From positions 14,513,501-14,577,500 of the forward strand of contig JAYKKI010000016.1 in assembly GCA_039881145.1 (NCBI GenBank): a DNA stretch of 64,000 bases, read 5' to 3'. Position numbers and translations under genes: made by a program. Of this stretch, positions 12,060-22,936 are shown piece by piece. The DNA is from Druceiella hillmani. Lineage: Eukaryota > Arthropoda > Insecta > Lepidoptera > Hepialidae. The number at the start of each line of letters is the position of its first letter. Positions within the stretch are counted from its first letter, which is position 1. The notes beneath the pieces were generated by a model. That model did no database searches and was not told the DNA's origin. It worked only from the letters and a program-made list of their open reading frames with translations.

Positions 12060-12690
12060 TTACCACATTGCGACTTTCCTTCATCTATCTAATGACAATA
12101 CACATTTCTTCTCACCTTAACCCAATCTTCTTTGACCGCGGTCTGTATGTTTATGTGCATCTTAATCTATAAGTATGAAATAAATGGAATTTCAATCAAG
12201 TATTCTAAATATTTTACAATGGTGTTATTGCTATATTAAAATTATATTTGAGTAAAGCTTAACGTCGAAAATATCCATTTTCTCGCTCACTAAATGCCAT
12301 TTATTATTCGATTATGTAATATTTTACGGCCAAGTGATTTAAAAACATTTTCTAACTTGCTCATCCGTTGTGAACTTTCGTACAGCCGCCCTAATCTTTT
12401 CTGCTCAGTAAAAAGCTTTGTCGATTTATTGACTCTTTGTGCTCATCGGATCAAGAGAAGCCATCAATCAATTTGTCAGCAGACCTGATGGGCCGAGATA
12501 ACGGCGCGGCGCCAGCGGACCGCTTGAGGAGGATGCCGTAATAACTTTTTTAATGCGGCGTCAAGAGGCGTGGGGTGAGAAATAGCAGTGATAAGATGAA
12601 CAATTAATTTTAGCCCTTAAATCTTTAAAGTTTGCCCTTGTGCCACTCAGATATAATCATGAGCTCAGCCGTGAGTTACAACAATATCTA
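12060..12690 (+). promoter_or_regulatory. highly conserved duplicated non-coding element, copy 1 (candidate enhancer)
   Basis: This is the best-conserved part of block A. Positions 12,512-12,557 are identical over 46 bp to 58,344-58,389, including CCAGCGGACCGCTTGAGGAG and ATGCCGTAATAACTTTTTTA. Around it, 12,303-12,600 is nearly the same in both copies. The run CCATCAATCA (12,461-12,470) reads TGATTGATGG on the other strand, a good match to the TGATNNATNN consensus of Pbx/Exd-Hox dimers. A further shared segment, CAGATATAATCA then GCCGTGAGTTACAA, lies at 12,649-12,680. Indels between copies break reading frames and stops interrupt every frame, so a coding role is unlikely. Enhancer function is inferred from conservation; an RNA gene or a repeat family with a conserved core remain alternatives. 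Confidence 0.6.
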
Positions 12691-14479
12691 GCGCAGTATT
12701 CTTCGCGTGATATTATTTTATTTTTCAGTGTCTTTGTTCATATTAAGGGCGTGATGAAAATTTATTTTACAATAATTAAAATTTTTCCGATTTATCTGTG
12801 TTTTAAATGCACATTTTAAATATATTTCATAATTCGAAAGAATCGGCGTGGTATTATTCATTAATTTTTTTAATAATGCTAAATACTCTCAATATGGCCC
12901 GGTTAATATATATTAAGGGTGTTAAACCGCTTGGAAATCGAAATCTTATAATTTTATTGATAAATTTAAACGAATTTTATAAATATATAAAGAATTTAAT
13001 TTTAATGTAAACATTTTATAGATCATAATTTTGAGAAACTACATTTTCAGAAATATTTGGATAAATGCGAAAAAATAAAAAAATTGATTTTCAGGAAAAG
13101 AACAGGGTTTTTATAATCCTAATATATTAAACAAAGAAATTGAAAACTTCAAATTTGCAACATTTATTTGCTGTGAAGCTCTGCTTTCAATAAATTTTCA
13201 TATTAGTGGAACTTAAAATTAAAAATACCCAGGATTAAAAAATAAATTTTATTTTGAATTTACCTAAGTTAACCGATTTCAACTATTTATATTAAAGAAA
13301 TCAGTTTGATCAATTTGATACTGTGGCGAAACATTAGGAGCCGCATTGCAGAATGCGACATATTGACATAAGGCTGAAGGTAATTTAACCTCTTTACAAT
13401 GAAAATATTCCTTAAAAAAGCTTTTGTATAAACATTGTGTAAAGTTACTTTGTATGTGAGCAGTTTTTTGACTATCGCCCTGCATAGACTGCCTTGTGTT
13501 GACTTTCAGGTAATGTGCTTAAGTTTTAAATGATCTGAAAAATATGAGCTTTTGTTCAGCTAAATATTATGCGTGGATTACAAGACCTTAATAACAAAAC
13601 CGTTTCAGGTTTAAATAAATAGAGCAATCGATTTGGTGTTTCTTCTTATGTCATATTTTCAGTCTTCGGTTTATTTAAATAAATTATTTGTTTAGTGTAG
13701 GAAATGCCATAATAAAGTTTAGAAGGAACTTATATAAAAACTGATTTATATGCATCACAAATGTATTTAAGAAAGGTTGAAATACGCGTATTTTTATTAA
13801 ATATTATTTTTACCTAGGAAAATTTGTTTTCAAATTTCGAAAACTTTATCGCCGAAAGTAATATAACGTCCGTCGACCAGTAGGAGTAAACATAAAAATT
13901 AATTTTCATTCAAATGGCCACTGACAATTTCATTCGTTATTGCGTATATATAAGTTTTTTTTTAAAAACCAAAGACAAGTCGTCAAATCACTTAATATTC
14001 TTGAAATATTTAAAAAAATATAATTGTTTTGCACAATATTCCTAAGGTGGTTTTGTTTGAAACTCTTAAGGGATGATAAAGTTTAGGGGGATTAATTTTA
14101 AAACTAGTACTTGTCAGGGAAGATTAAGATTTTTGTCAAAATATTTTATAACAATATTTTGTCGGCTGCTTTGTTCCTATGGATTTTCAACGAACATCGC
14201 TAGATTTATAAGTTATGTTTCGAGTTTCTTCGTCCCTAAGCATATTTTAGAATTGTGAGATAACTGGACAATAAATTTATTACACATGTTACGCCATCGG
14301 TGGCATATTGAGGAACTAATTTTTTCATTCAAAAATTTAAAAAAATCATTGAGTATATCATATTGAGTTTTTGCTTATAAAATATTTTCCATTTTTCGTG
14401 TTAAAAGAAGGTTTAAGTTAAATCGAATTATGAACCCTGCCTATATCAAATTTATTAGACATTTACCAAAGCATATAAT
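12691..14479. other. diverged part of duplicated block A, no gene seen
   Basis: Alignment with copy 2 is weak here. No gene, RNA or mobile element was recognised. The short frames at 12,807-13,010, 13,279-13,485 and 14,073-14,258 have chance-like composition. Confidence 0.45.
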
Positions 14480-15455
14480 CGTGAATGAATAACAGATATT
14501 AAAATACACATTTCTTCTCTTTTAATGTTCATTGCTACATAAATAATACTTAAACACGCACGAGAGGGAAACCGTAGGAGTAATGTCTTTGTTATTTTGC
14601 TACAAGAACTACAATTAAAATTAGCAGCTATTCGTTGCTTTGTTTTAGACTTATTAAGTAGCTAATAACCCACCTTTAGGATTTAAGATATTACTAGCAC
14701 GAATTTATTTATATTATACTTTAAGACTATGATATTACTAGTATTGCATCTAACATATTTTGCTGAAAGGAATATTCTCCCCGATACCAAAACGGTTTTT
14801 CAAATCTCGTTAATATTTAGTCAACAATAATTTTTTTTATGTCTTTAAGAATAAATACTTTGAATTTCTTCTCTTATAACTTTGAATCTAGTTCTTTCGC
14901 TAATTTCTAACAGTGGTATGAAAATACATATATCATTCACGTCAAAATTTATATATACATATATTGGATACGTACTTTCAGAAGACTTCTATAACTTATA
15001 TTTTTAACAGAATTATATTATTAATAATGTTAATAATGTTTGCAAAAAAGTTCATTTACCCAAGAGCCTTTTGAGTACATCAATTAATTAAGTCGTTCTT
15101 TCATAAGTTGCTGTCGAAAATATTTTAATCTTTTGACGAGCTAAGCTGTATTGGATTTCCTTGCAATTAAGATTGATGATCACCTACCTAACATCCCGAA
15201 ATATTTTATTTAACTTACTTGCAAAGTGATTGCGTTACGAAATAAGAGAATAATATCGTATTTTTATACCATTAATTTGAAATTAGTTATATTTGAGCGG
15301 TAAACTACTTCTTTAGTTTGATTCCTCCTAGTAAAATTTTCTACAATAATTTTTGTTCATTTAAATGCTGTAAAACTATTGGGTCTAGGATAATAAAGTT
15401 TAGTGTTTCGTATGTGTAATGACATTTTTATGATCCACTACTTACGGGATGACTT

Positions 15456-15456
15456 A

Positions 15457-15517
<61 letters not shown>
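15456..15517. repeat. (TA)n microsatellite
   Basis: About 60 bp of TA dinucleotide. Confidence 0.97.
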
Positions 15518-15518
<1 letters not shown>

Positions 15519-15576
15519 ATAAATTATTAAATAATTGTATTCAAATACATTCTTAAAACTGTATTATTAATGTCAA

Positions 15577-15635
15577 AAAAAATGAGAAGGGATGGGTTGC
15601 GAGGGTGAAGAAAAAGGGTGAGGACAATGAATGTG
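15577..15635 (+). repeat. polypurine-rich tract
   Basis: About 60 bases consist almost entirely of A and G on the plus strand, for example GAAGAAAAAGGGTGAGGACA. Tracts of this kind can form triplex DNA. No family was assigned. Confidence 0.6.
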
Positions 15636-16828
15636 TGAAAATTCGACAATGTTCCAGAACATTTGTTCAAATTTTCATAAGTTTCTAAAAAAAATTGGAA
15701 CTTTCATATTGAAAGTTTACCATTTTCTAGGTCGACTATTTTCAACCCTGATATCTTTCACACACATATAGTTATCGATGCGCAACCAGCATAGTGCATG
15801 ATGGGAGAGATGAGGCTACTACCACGCACAAATTCCATTCGTCTGCGATGTGTAGTTTTGGCTGCAGAGTGGAATATAGGCAAATACACGACAAATTTTA
15901 TATAATATATATACGGATCAGTAACACAGGAAGAAATAGGCTTACACGCAGGCTTGTTTATGCGTATGTGTTTGCATTTAATAAAATCTAAAACAACGTT
16001 AGCTGTAGTAGTTTTCATCCTGGTTTTCATCAGGGAGTAACTTGAGGCATCGTATTCTATATATCAATCGTTACGTAAATAATCTTGAAAATTTCATTGT
16101 AGTTGTATTAAATCTGTTTTTTCTTGTAATTCACTTCGTTCGTATTTTATCAATATCTTAAAGTTTAGATTTACATTTTTATGTGCACATGAATCCACTC
16201 ATAACAAATTGAATATGATTCTTAAATCTATTTGTGGTCTGATAAACAAGTGATCACATAAAGGTTTTCCTTTTTAACGCGAAGAGACTTAAAAACGTCA
16301 ATTTTATGATATTAATTCAATTAATACTTAATTATTATTAATAATACAATAAAAAATTACATGATTGTAATTATCACATCGTATTTAAAACAGGCAAAAA
16401 CAAGACTCATCATTATTGAACGATTTCTAATTGTTATTTTAGTTTTAAAAGTTTCAAGTCAATAAAAACGTATATAATAAATTTTGATTTATTAATTGTA
16501 ATATGCTATATTTTTATAAATAATGACAAGTAAATTAATAACATTATTGGAGTAGCCAATTTGCCCAATGGTTAATATATCTCGCTCAGTAATATAAACT
16601 TGCTTAAATTTTTCAAATATCATCGTTGAAGATAGCCGTTATTATAAATTGTATTATGCCTTTTACGTTGTTTTTAAATTATTTTAAATAAAGAGTTAAT
16701 ATTTTATTCCAACTAAAACGAATCTGTTTTGAATAATATTGAGTAATATTATATTTTTAAGTTTAAGTAAGAAGACCTTACCGCAGTGACTATTATATTC
16801 CTCAATTAATTGTACCTTACAAATATAT

Positions 16829-16829
<1 letters not shown>

Positions 16830-16868
<39 letters not shown>
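16830..16868. repeat. (TA)n microsatellite
   Basis: About 38 bp of TA dinucleotide. Confidence 0.95.
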
Positions 16869-16994
16869 TCGTAAATATTATTTTATACAAATAGTATTTA
16901 CGAGTTTATTAGTACCAAGAGAGGTGCTAAAAATGACCTTGATTCATGTGAGAGCATATTCGCACTTCATGCATGGTTACTTATAAAGTTAACT

Positions 16995-17036
16995 GGTGAA
17001 ACTTTGCTAAAATTAGAATATTAGCCAAGTTTCACC
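16995..17036. repeat. 16-bp stem hairpin
   Basis: GGTGAAACTTTGCTAA and TTAGCCAAGTTTCACC pair with one mismatch around a 10-nt AT-rich loop. The stem is too short for a typical microRNA precursor. It may be the residue of a small inverted-repeat transposon or an RNA hairpin. Confidence 0.8.
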
Positions 17037-17937
17037 ATATTATTTTCATATATTATATAAATATATTTGTATTAATTCCAATGGAAGTCCTCAAAATGGC
17101 CAGAGTCCGTTTGAGGGCACATTTGGCTTTCTTATCTTGATTAAAATCATTCAACCAAACTTTATTCAATCCAGATTTGCCTTGTATAAGTTTTAACAAC
17201 GTATCTTATGAGATTACAGGTTTCCAGTTTAAATTGAAAATATTTTAAAACCACTAAAGAACAGAACCTATTAGGGATGATTATCACAAAATTCAACTTG
17301 ATTTGATTCGGAATTAGATATTTATGGATTATTTGAATATTTAATCTCTATTTTAGTTGATTTTTCGTTATTTTAAGTTAATTTGTTACGGAAAAGGAGC
17401 AAGTTGTGAAAGGTTTTGCGTCGCATTTAAATCTTTCTAATTTTTAATTATTCCTTTTTTTAAACAGTATTGACCTTTTTCTAGTTGCAAAATAACTTCT
17501 TAAACAGTACGTATAATATATTTTTAAAAGAGTACACATGACATGATATTTTGATAGATGATACTTAAGCATAGCCCATTTTTTCAACTTAAAATATAGG
17601 TGAATGAGTGAATATTATACTGGAGAAATTCAAATCAGTTGTCAGCAAACAAAAATTACGGGTAATGAAAATAGAAAACAAAGTTACGTCTATTAACCGA
17701 GTACTTACGCTTGCGTCAAGTATTTGACATAATTACAAAAAATATGTGCATCTTAATTGTTACTTTGAGTGATTCCAAACCATCAAATTTGAAAGTGAGT
17801 TTTCAATTTCTGAAGTGAATATTTCAATTTTGAGCTCAAAATCGATATGAACAATACGGTAATTAGAGTAAAATTACATTTTGAAGATTCTGTACACGTT
17901 TAGCTGTGTTCAAAAATGATTTATTATTTATTTATCT

Positions 17938-18050
17938 ATTAATGTATGCCGCTCGACTAAGGGCCAGGAATCGAACCCGGATCCCCAAAGCGTGCCACAC
18001 CGTAAAGACCGTACGCCTTGTGATCAATCCAACGGACCAAATCGATGAAA
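17938..18050 (-). mobile_element. tRNA-derived SINE fragment
   Basis: On the minus strand the segment reads TTGGTCCGTTGGATTGATC, then CCGGGTTCGATTCCTGG. The latter contains a perfect Pol III B box (GGTTCGATTCC), and an A-box-like stretch lies upstream at roughly tRNA spacing. The B-box half matches the SINE at 31.4 kb. No cloverleaf or acceptor stem forms, so it is a SINE body rather than a tRNA gene. It is absent from the partner block at 61.5 kb, consistent with insertion after the duplication. Confidence 0.7.
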
Positions 18051-18867
18051 TTAGTGTAAAGGTAATTAGATTTAAGGGTAGGTAAATATTATTTCAGTTA
18101 AACCACCGAATTTTCTTCATTTAAACATATTGTCTAGTATAACTTTCCCAGATCTAAAACCATCGTTATTAAAGTAAAATCGTCGTTAAATTAAATTTTA
18201 CATAAATATCTAGTAAAGCGATTTCTTTTTACTTTAGCAATTTGGAGTCTGAAGATTATATGTTTTGAGGACATATTCAATAATGTCTCTAGGAATATTA
18301 TAGATAGAATTAATTTTTTTATATAAAATATTTCTATTGATATAGTTGTAAGTTTTTATTTAAAAGATTTCCGGATAATGTTAATGCAAAATTTGTATTG
18401 GCAAACCTTGCAACTTGCGTTTTAAATTGATTTCGTGGGTAATATTTGTATTACCTCATATGGCATACACGACATCTGTAATAAAGAACGCATTAATAGA
18501 TCAATGGATTTGCCTCCTCTAAAATTTTTAAATATTTTTCAGTTCAACTTAATAAAATGTAAGCGAAATGTTGTTGTGAAGTTTTTACGTCAAATGGTTT
18601 CTAAGAAAAAATGGCACAGACATTTTCGCTAATGTATCGTAAGTTATCTGAGGTATAATTCTGAAAAATATTTTATTCTATATGACTTATATAAGCATAT
18701 AAATCTTTTACTTATATTAAGTAAAATTCTGAACATGTACAGAGCGAGCGGAAAATTAAACGCTTTTGGCGATTACCATTTATATGTTTAATATATTAAT
18801 TAGTTTAACCGTCGTGAGAACGTTATGTTACAGCACGCATGAAATAAAAAAGAAAGTCGAATAGATC

Positions 18868-18975
18868 AAGAAGACTTTGGACGCTACTCGCCACCGAGGA
18901 CACCAATTCCGTATCACATTGTGAATGCGCAGAGCGAAATGGGGGAGTTTCGACTGAGCCAACTTAACAATTTTT
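18868..18975 (+). promoter_or_regulatory. second conserved element of block A, copy 1
   Basis: This stretch aligns with 62,188-62,295. Shared runs are GACTTTG, CTAC.CGCC..CGAGGACA, AT.CGTATCACAT or ATCGGATCACAT, GAAATG or AATGC, and AGTTT..G. It is GC-richer than its surroundings in both copies. It has no reading frame in common, so it is a candidate cis-regulatory patch or a fragment of a transcribed element. Confidence 0.45.
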
Positions 18976-19463
18976 AAAAAACCTGTGGACGAACAGACCC
19001 CAAAGTGATTCCATTATTGTCCATTTTATCAATTTTCAAACGAAACACTAAATGGAGGGAAGTTTGCCAATTTTTATTAATAATTTTAGTCTTACTATTT
19101 ACAAGTTCAGTGATATTATAAAAATAAAACAGGAAGCAAATTTTGGTTAGGAGTTTATTAGCTGAATGAATTTGCCAGTATATGCGGTAATATGTGGAGT
19201 TTCGAACACTTTAGTGAATATGAATTTTTATATTAAACACTAATACTAATCTTTCACTCTTTATATCGAACCAAAATCTAGACTAAAAAACAAAGTAAAT
19301 TAAAGAAATCTGAATGAAATTCGAACACTTTTAGATTTATCCATAATTTTGTTAACGTAAACTTACGATATTGTGAAATAAAATTATGTTTAAGTTTGTC
19401 ATTATTAGGGTTCCATCAAAAGGCAAGAAAATTCAAAGGGGAAAAAGATGGGACCTCTGAGCT

Positions 19464-19508
19464 ATTTCGAGAACTACTCTAAGTAATTTCGAGAACTACG
19501 CTAAGTTT
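19464..19508. repeat. 22-bp tandem duplication
   Basis: ATTTCGAGAACTAC(T/G)CTAAGT occurs twice with a 22-bp period. It lies next to a GGTTCCATCAAAAGGCAAG stretch (from 19,412) that resembles the start of the short element seen at 22.4 kb. Confidence 0.8.
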
Positions 19509-19629
19509 CCAAAGTACTTAAAATTTATCAAGCAATAATAACGATAATATTAATTTTCATAATTTTAGAAATATTTATAATATTTTTATGCCTGAAAGAG
19601 ATTTGTGTATTTAAAGGTTAACAAAAAGT

Positions 19630-20040
19630 AAAATTAAACATTTTGGAAAAGCTTACGACGGATGTAGTCGTTGTAATTGAAAAACAATTAGATCATTTTT
19701 TTGAAAACCTCCGACTAAAAGAAAGCAATAACCTATTAACATAATTATAACCCCAGGAAAATCCGTCGGGGCTGCCATGCCCTAAAATTTTGCAATTTAT
19801 CAGTTTGTGACTAATTTAAATTCTCCTACGTGCGCAAATAACTTTTCAATGGTGCTAAAATGAAACTGAAATTGGGAACGAAAATTGCAATGGCAGCTTC
19901 GACCGATTTTCTAGGGTTTGTAATTGAATTAATACGTTCTTATTTTCTCTTAGTCGGGGATTTTCAAAAAAATTATTTAATCGTTTTCCAATTACAATGA
20001 CTACATTCGTCGTGGGTTTTTCCAACATTCTTAATTTCGC
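19630..20040. mobile_element. inverted-repeat element (MITE/foldback)
   Basis: The left arm (about 19,630-19,800) and right arm (about 19,870-20,040) are inverted copies. Matching pieces, read toward the centre, are ACGACG.ATGTAGTC.TTGT, ACAATTA..TCATTTTTTTGA, CCGACTAA.AG.AA, GAAAATC.GTCG and GCTGCCAT.GC. The central loop is about 70 bp. Just outside the right arm a second, diverged copy of its end occurs (ACACCAGTCGTAGGC against ACATTCGTCGTGGG). There is no coding capacity, as expected for a non-autonomous DNA element. Confidence 0.85.
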
Positions 20041-20351
20041 TTTTATTTTAAACTTTTTCGATTAAAACGTCTACACCAGTCGTAGGCTTAAAACAATTTA
20101 AATTTGACTTTTATTGTTAGTTTCAGTAACTAAATTTCTAAAAAAACATTCGTCAAAGGGCAAGCTTATGTGGCTCTTAGTAGAGTACGACTTTTAGATA
20201 ACGTAGTAATAACTGATCTAAGTAAACAAAAAAAATCTTCGACAATCCACGAAACAACATACCAATGAAAGAATTAGAGGGCTTGAGAAACATGTTAAGT
20301 GGATCACACTTCGACGAAGCCGAAGAAAGGCCGCAACGTAGTTAATCTCCC

Positions 20352-20910
20352 TTGCAATGCTCCTGGCAAGCTAACACCATAACACCTATCTAAGAATCAT
20401 CGCCGATTAGTCTTGAATCTAGTTTGCAGAAAACCCTGTCTAAATCGGTAAAACCATTTTGGAGAAAAATGGAAGCATTCGTTTGCAACAAAATGTTGCA
20501 GCGCCCCCTTTTGAGTTAACACCTAACACCTATTTGAAAACCATCGCCGATTGGTCCCAAAATATTTTGCGGAAAACCATGTATAAATCGGTCAAACAAT
20601 TTTGGATATAAATGGGAATATTCTTTTGCTATAAAATATTGCAGCGCTCCCTGGTGAGCTGACACCTAATTGAAAACCATCGCCGATTAGTCCCAAATAT
20701 TTTGAAGAAAACTGTACCTAAATCGGACAAACCGTTCGGGAGATAAGTGGTCACATTCGTTTGCAACAAAATGTTTATTGCGGCGCCCCCTGGTGAGTAA
20801 TCACGGTAACAACTATCTAAGAACCATTGCTAATGAATAACAAACAGTTTACATAATATCGTATTTAAATCGGTCTAGCCGATTTTGGAGATAGATGGGA
20901 ACATTAAATT
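20352..20910 (+). repeat. satellite-like array, four units of about 142 bp
   Basis: Units start at about 20,352, 20,496, 20,639 and 20,778 (periods 144, 143 and 139). Each contains CAGCGCCCCCTGGTGAG or a variant, then ACCATCGCCGATTAGTCCC, TAAATCGGTCAAACC.TTT, GGAGATAAATGGGAACATT and TTTGCAACAAAATG. The last unit runs into AAATTGCACACACAAACAAA (20,910-20,935). From general knowledge, an ending with AAATCGGTC.A.CCGTTT.GGAG..GGGAAC is common at the ends of arthropod non-autonomous transposons, so the array is probably internal to one. Unit-to-unit divergence is moderate, suggesting an old array. Confidence 0.9.
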
Positions 20911-21012
20911 GCACACACAAACAAACAACCTCTCACCTTAAACGCTTACATCTCCTCTGTTCCGTCGTGGGTAAAAAAATAATGGTAACATGTGGGTATA
21001 ATTTAAGGAATG

Positions 21013-21058
21013 ACTCGTACTACGAGTAACAGTGCAAGCTGTTACTCGTAGTACAAGT
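21013..21058. repeat. 20-bp stem hairpin with nested palindrome
   Basis: ACTCGTACTACGAGTAACAG pairs with its inverted copy with one mismatch, around a 6-nt spacer TGCAAG. Each arm is itself nearly palindromic (CTCGTACTACGAG), so alternative cruciform folds are possible. It lies just downstream of the satellite-bearing element. Confidence 0.9.
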
Positions 21059-21930
21059 TTTACTCATTACAAGTTCTACATAAATTTTAGCAATACAAAT
21101 CGACAGCCATTTTTTTCGTCGTAGTAAAAAAAGCAGTGTTAAATGGGTTATTGAAGTAATTTTGATTTACCTTAATTTGGTTGTTTTTTGGACTTAATAA
21201 ATTTATTAATTTTAATATAAAATAGAAACTTTTTTATTTAATATCCCCATTCACCCCATATTTCCCATGTCTCCAAAATAAGATTAAGGATTAAAACAGA
21301 TTTAATCGAAAATTAACTTAAAAACATTTCTCTTGAATTTGAAGTTGATAAACGGGATAAGGATTTTGTTATCCCTATTATCCTGCTGGTTATAAATTTA
21401 ATGATCGTCCAGACGTTTAGTCCCCATTTGCTCGTTACGTTTAGTCTACGACAAACGGTGCCCTAAAAATAGCTTGTTAAAAGTTAAGTACAAAAGTGAT
21501 GACTGGAGTTTGTTGAAAATGCCGATCCATTTTTTGTGCTTCATTGTTAAATATTTTCTAAATTCAGGGTGCCTCATTTTTATTGTTCCGTTTTTAATAT
21601 CAAGCAAAATAGTGCCTCAATGAATTATGATGAAGTGGAAAACATTACTTTCATGACATGTTTGAAACAGGGTTTTGATTTCCGTTACAATGTTATTAAA
21701 CTATATTGATAAACTTGAATTGAGAATTTGAGAAGAAGTCATACTAATATCGAGTAATTAATTGTCACATTTGATATTTAATATTAATATTATCGTTGTT
21801 TCTGTTAAATTTAAAAAAAAGTTAAAATAACAATGGTTGGTCAATGTAGTTACAAATAGATCTAATATTGTCTCATATAAAATGTTAATTTAGATTAAGT
21901 TCGTAAATTAGTTATTGATATCATATTATC

Positions 21931-21990
21931 TCATCTGAAATAATCATGAATTTATTTATTATATCATCTGAAATGATCATGAATTTATTA
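21931..21990. repeat. 33-bp tandem duplication
   Basis: TCATCTGAAAT(A/G)ATCATGAATTTATT occurs twice with a 33-bp period. Confidence 0.85.
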
Positions 21991-22160
21991 AATTAATTCT
22001 AAAAATAAAATATGAACGTATTATTGAAATGTAGAACCTCCAAGGTCCACATGTTTGAAAATTAGATTAATTTATTAATTCGAGACATTACAGCTCCAAA
22101 ATATGTGCTTTAGAGAAAGACTTATAAGAAGGGCATTTTAGGTCTGACAAATACCTAAGT

Positions 22161-22194
22161 CATGGTCTGGCAAGTAAATGGTCTTGCAAGTAAT
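22161..22194. repeat. 17-bp tandem duplication
   Basis: ATGGTCTGGCAAGTAA is followed directly by ATGGTCTTGCAAGTAA. Confidence 0.75.
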
Positions 22195-22404
22195 CCATTA
22201 CGTGCATAAAGAGTGGGTGACGTAACAAAACGAGAATGAAAATTAATTTTACCAATGCAATCAAATCGGTCGCGAAAATAAAGCGATTGCTATTGGAAGA
22301 CAAACTCCGTAAAATTTAGTCTTAAGACAGAAATAATGTTTATCTCCCCACACATTTTCCCTTCAGTTACTTACGTTATCCACAGTTTTGCCATTTGTCA
22401 TTTT

Positions 22405-22936
22405 TAGAGTTCCGTATATCAAAAGGGAAAAATAAACCTTATAGTATCACTTCGTTTTCCGTTTGTCTGTCAAGACTCTTTTTGTCAAAAAAGCATTAAG
22501 TTGAAATTAATATCTAATACTTAGGTCGATAGCCCTTTGGAGCTGTAAAAAATTGAGCTTCTAAAGTAAACGCAATTAAGAAGAACCTTAAAAATATGGC
22601 CATTTATGCCGCATATTTTGTTACTAGCAAATAAATCAAGACGCATAGGGTACCTCCCATTGACCTAGAATCATGTAATTTGGCAAGAAACGAGGTTTTA
22701 CAGCACAAATAAAGGAAACAATGCAAAAATTGTTAATCTGTAGTTATGTCAAATAAAGAAAATACTTTTGTTAAAAATATGCGCCTGTGAAAAGGACAGC
22801 AGGCAATATATTTTTGTTCTAAAATATTAAAATTATTTAAATAGTTTAATAGAAATATTATGTACTGTCAAATATTTGTAAATTCCTAAATACATACGAA
22901 ACCCTCGTAGTACTAATTCCATTCATGCTTGACAGG
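22405..22936 (+). mobile_element. short transposon copy, both ends visible (GGTTCCGTA-type family)
   Basis: The start reads AGAGTTCCGTATATCAAAAG, then AACCTTATAGTATCACTTCG and a GTTTGTCTGTCAAGA stretch. The middle has GGGTACCTCCCATTGACCTA and AATCATGTAATTTGGCAAGA. The end reads ACGAAACCCTCGTAGTAC, followed by a decayed ACTCATGCTTGACAGG-like tail. From general knowledge these are landmarks of a widespread arthropod repeat whose ends read approximately GGGTTCCGTA and CGGAACCCTCG. No transposase or RT is present. Related partial copies in this window are at 10.3, 30.0-31.1, 36.15, 45.95 and 61.46 kb. Confidence 0.75.

Larger units (their letters stand above)
11800..19430 (+). repeat. ancient segmental duplication A, copy 1 (partner at 57.65-63.58 kb)
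   Basis: A series of patches aligns collinearly and in the same orientation with the far end of the window: 11.90-12.06 with 57.79-57.96 (TTTTAGCTTAAACA, TCATAAATTAT); 12.06-12.69 with 57.95-58.53; 14.48-15.24 with 59.52-60.08 (AATTAATTAAGT, ATAAGTTGCTG); 17.64-17.83 with 61.24-61.43 (TTTGAGCTCAAAAT); 18.40-18.47 with 61.74-61.82 (AACTTGCGTTT); 18.87-18.97 with 62.19-62.29; and 19.14-19.40 with 62.98-63.58. Divergence is very uneven: some segments are nearly identical while others are unalignable by eye. The order is preserved over more than 7 kb, so dispersed insertion is unlikely. This copy carries additional microsatellites and a SINE that copy 2 lacks. No shared protein frame was found. 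Confidence 0.8.

Noticed and set aside
12294..12488. 64-codon frame overlapping the conserved element
   Set aside because: The paralogous segment at 58.14-58.32 kb has indels that break this frame although the DNA is conserved, so conservation is not of protein.
15758..16030. 90-codon minus frame overlapping a 65-codon plus frame
   Set aside because: Overlapping frames on opposite strands in one moderately GC-rich patch; no motif or family recognised.
17938..18050. Functional tRNA gene on the minus strand
   Set aside because: A perfect B box is present, but no cloverleaf with paired acceptor stem can be drawn; SINE is the better reading.
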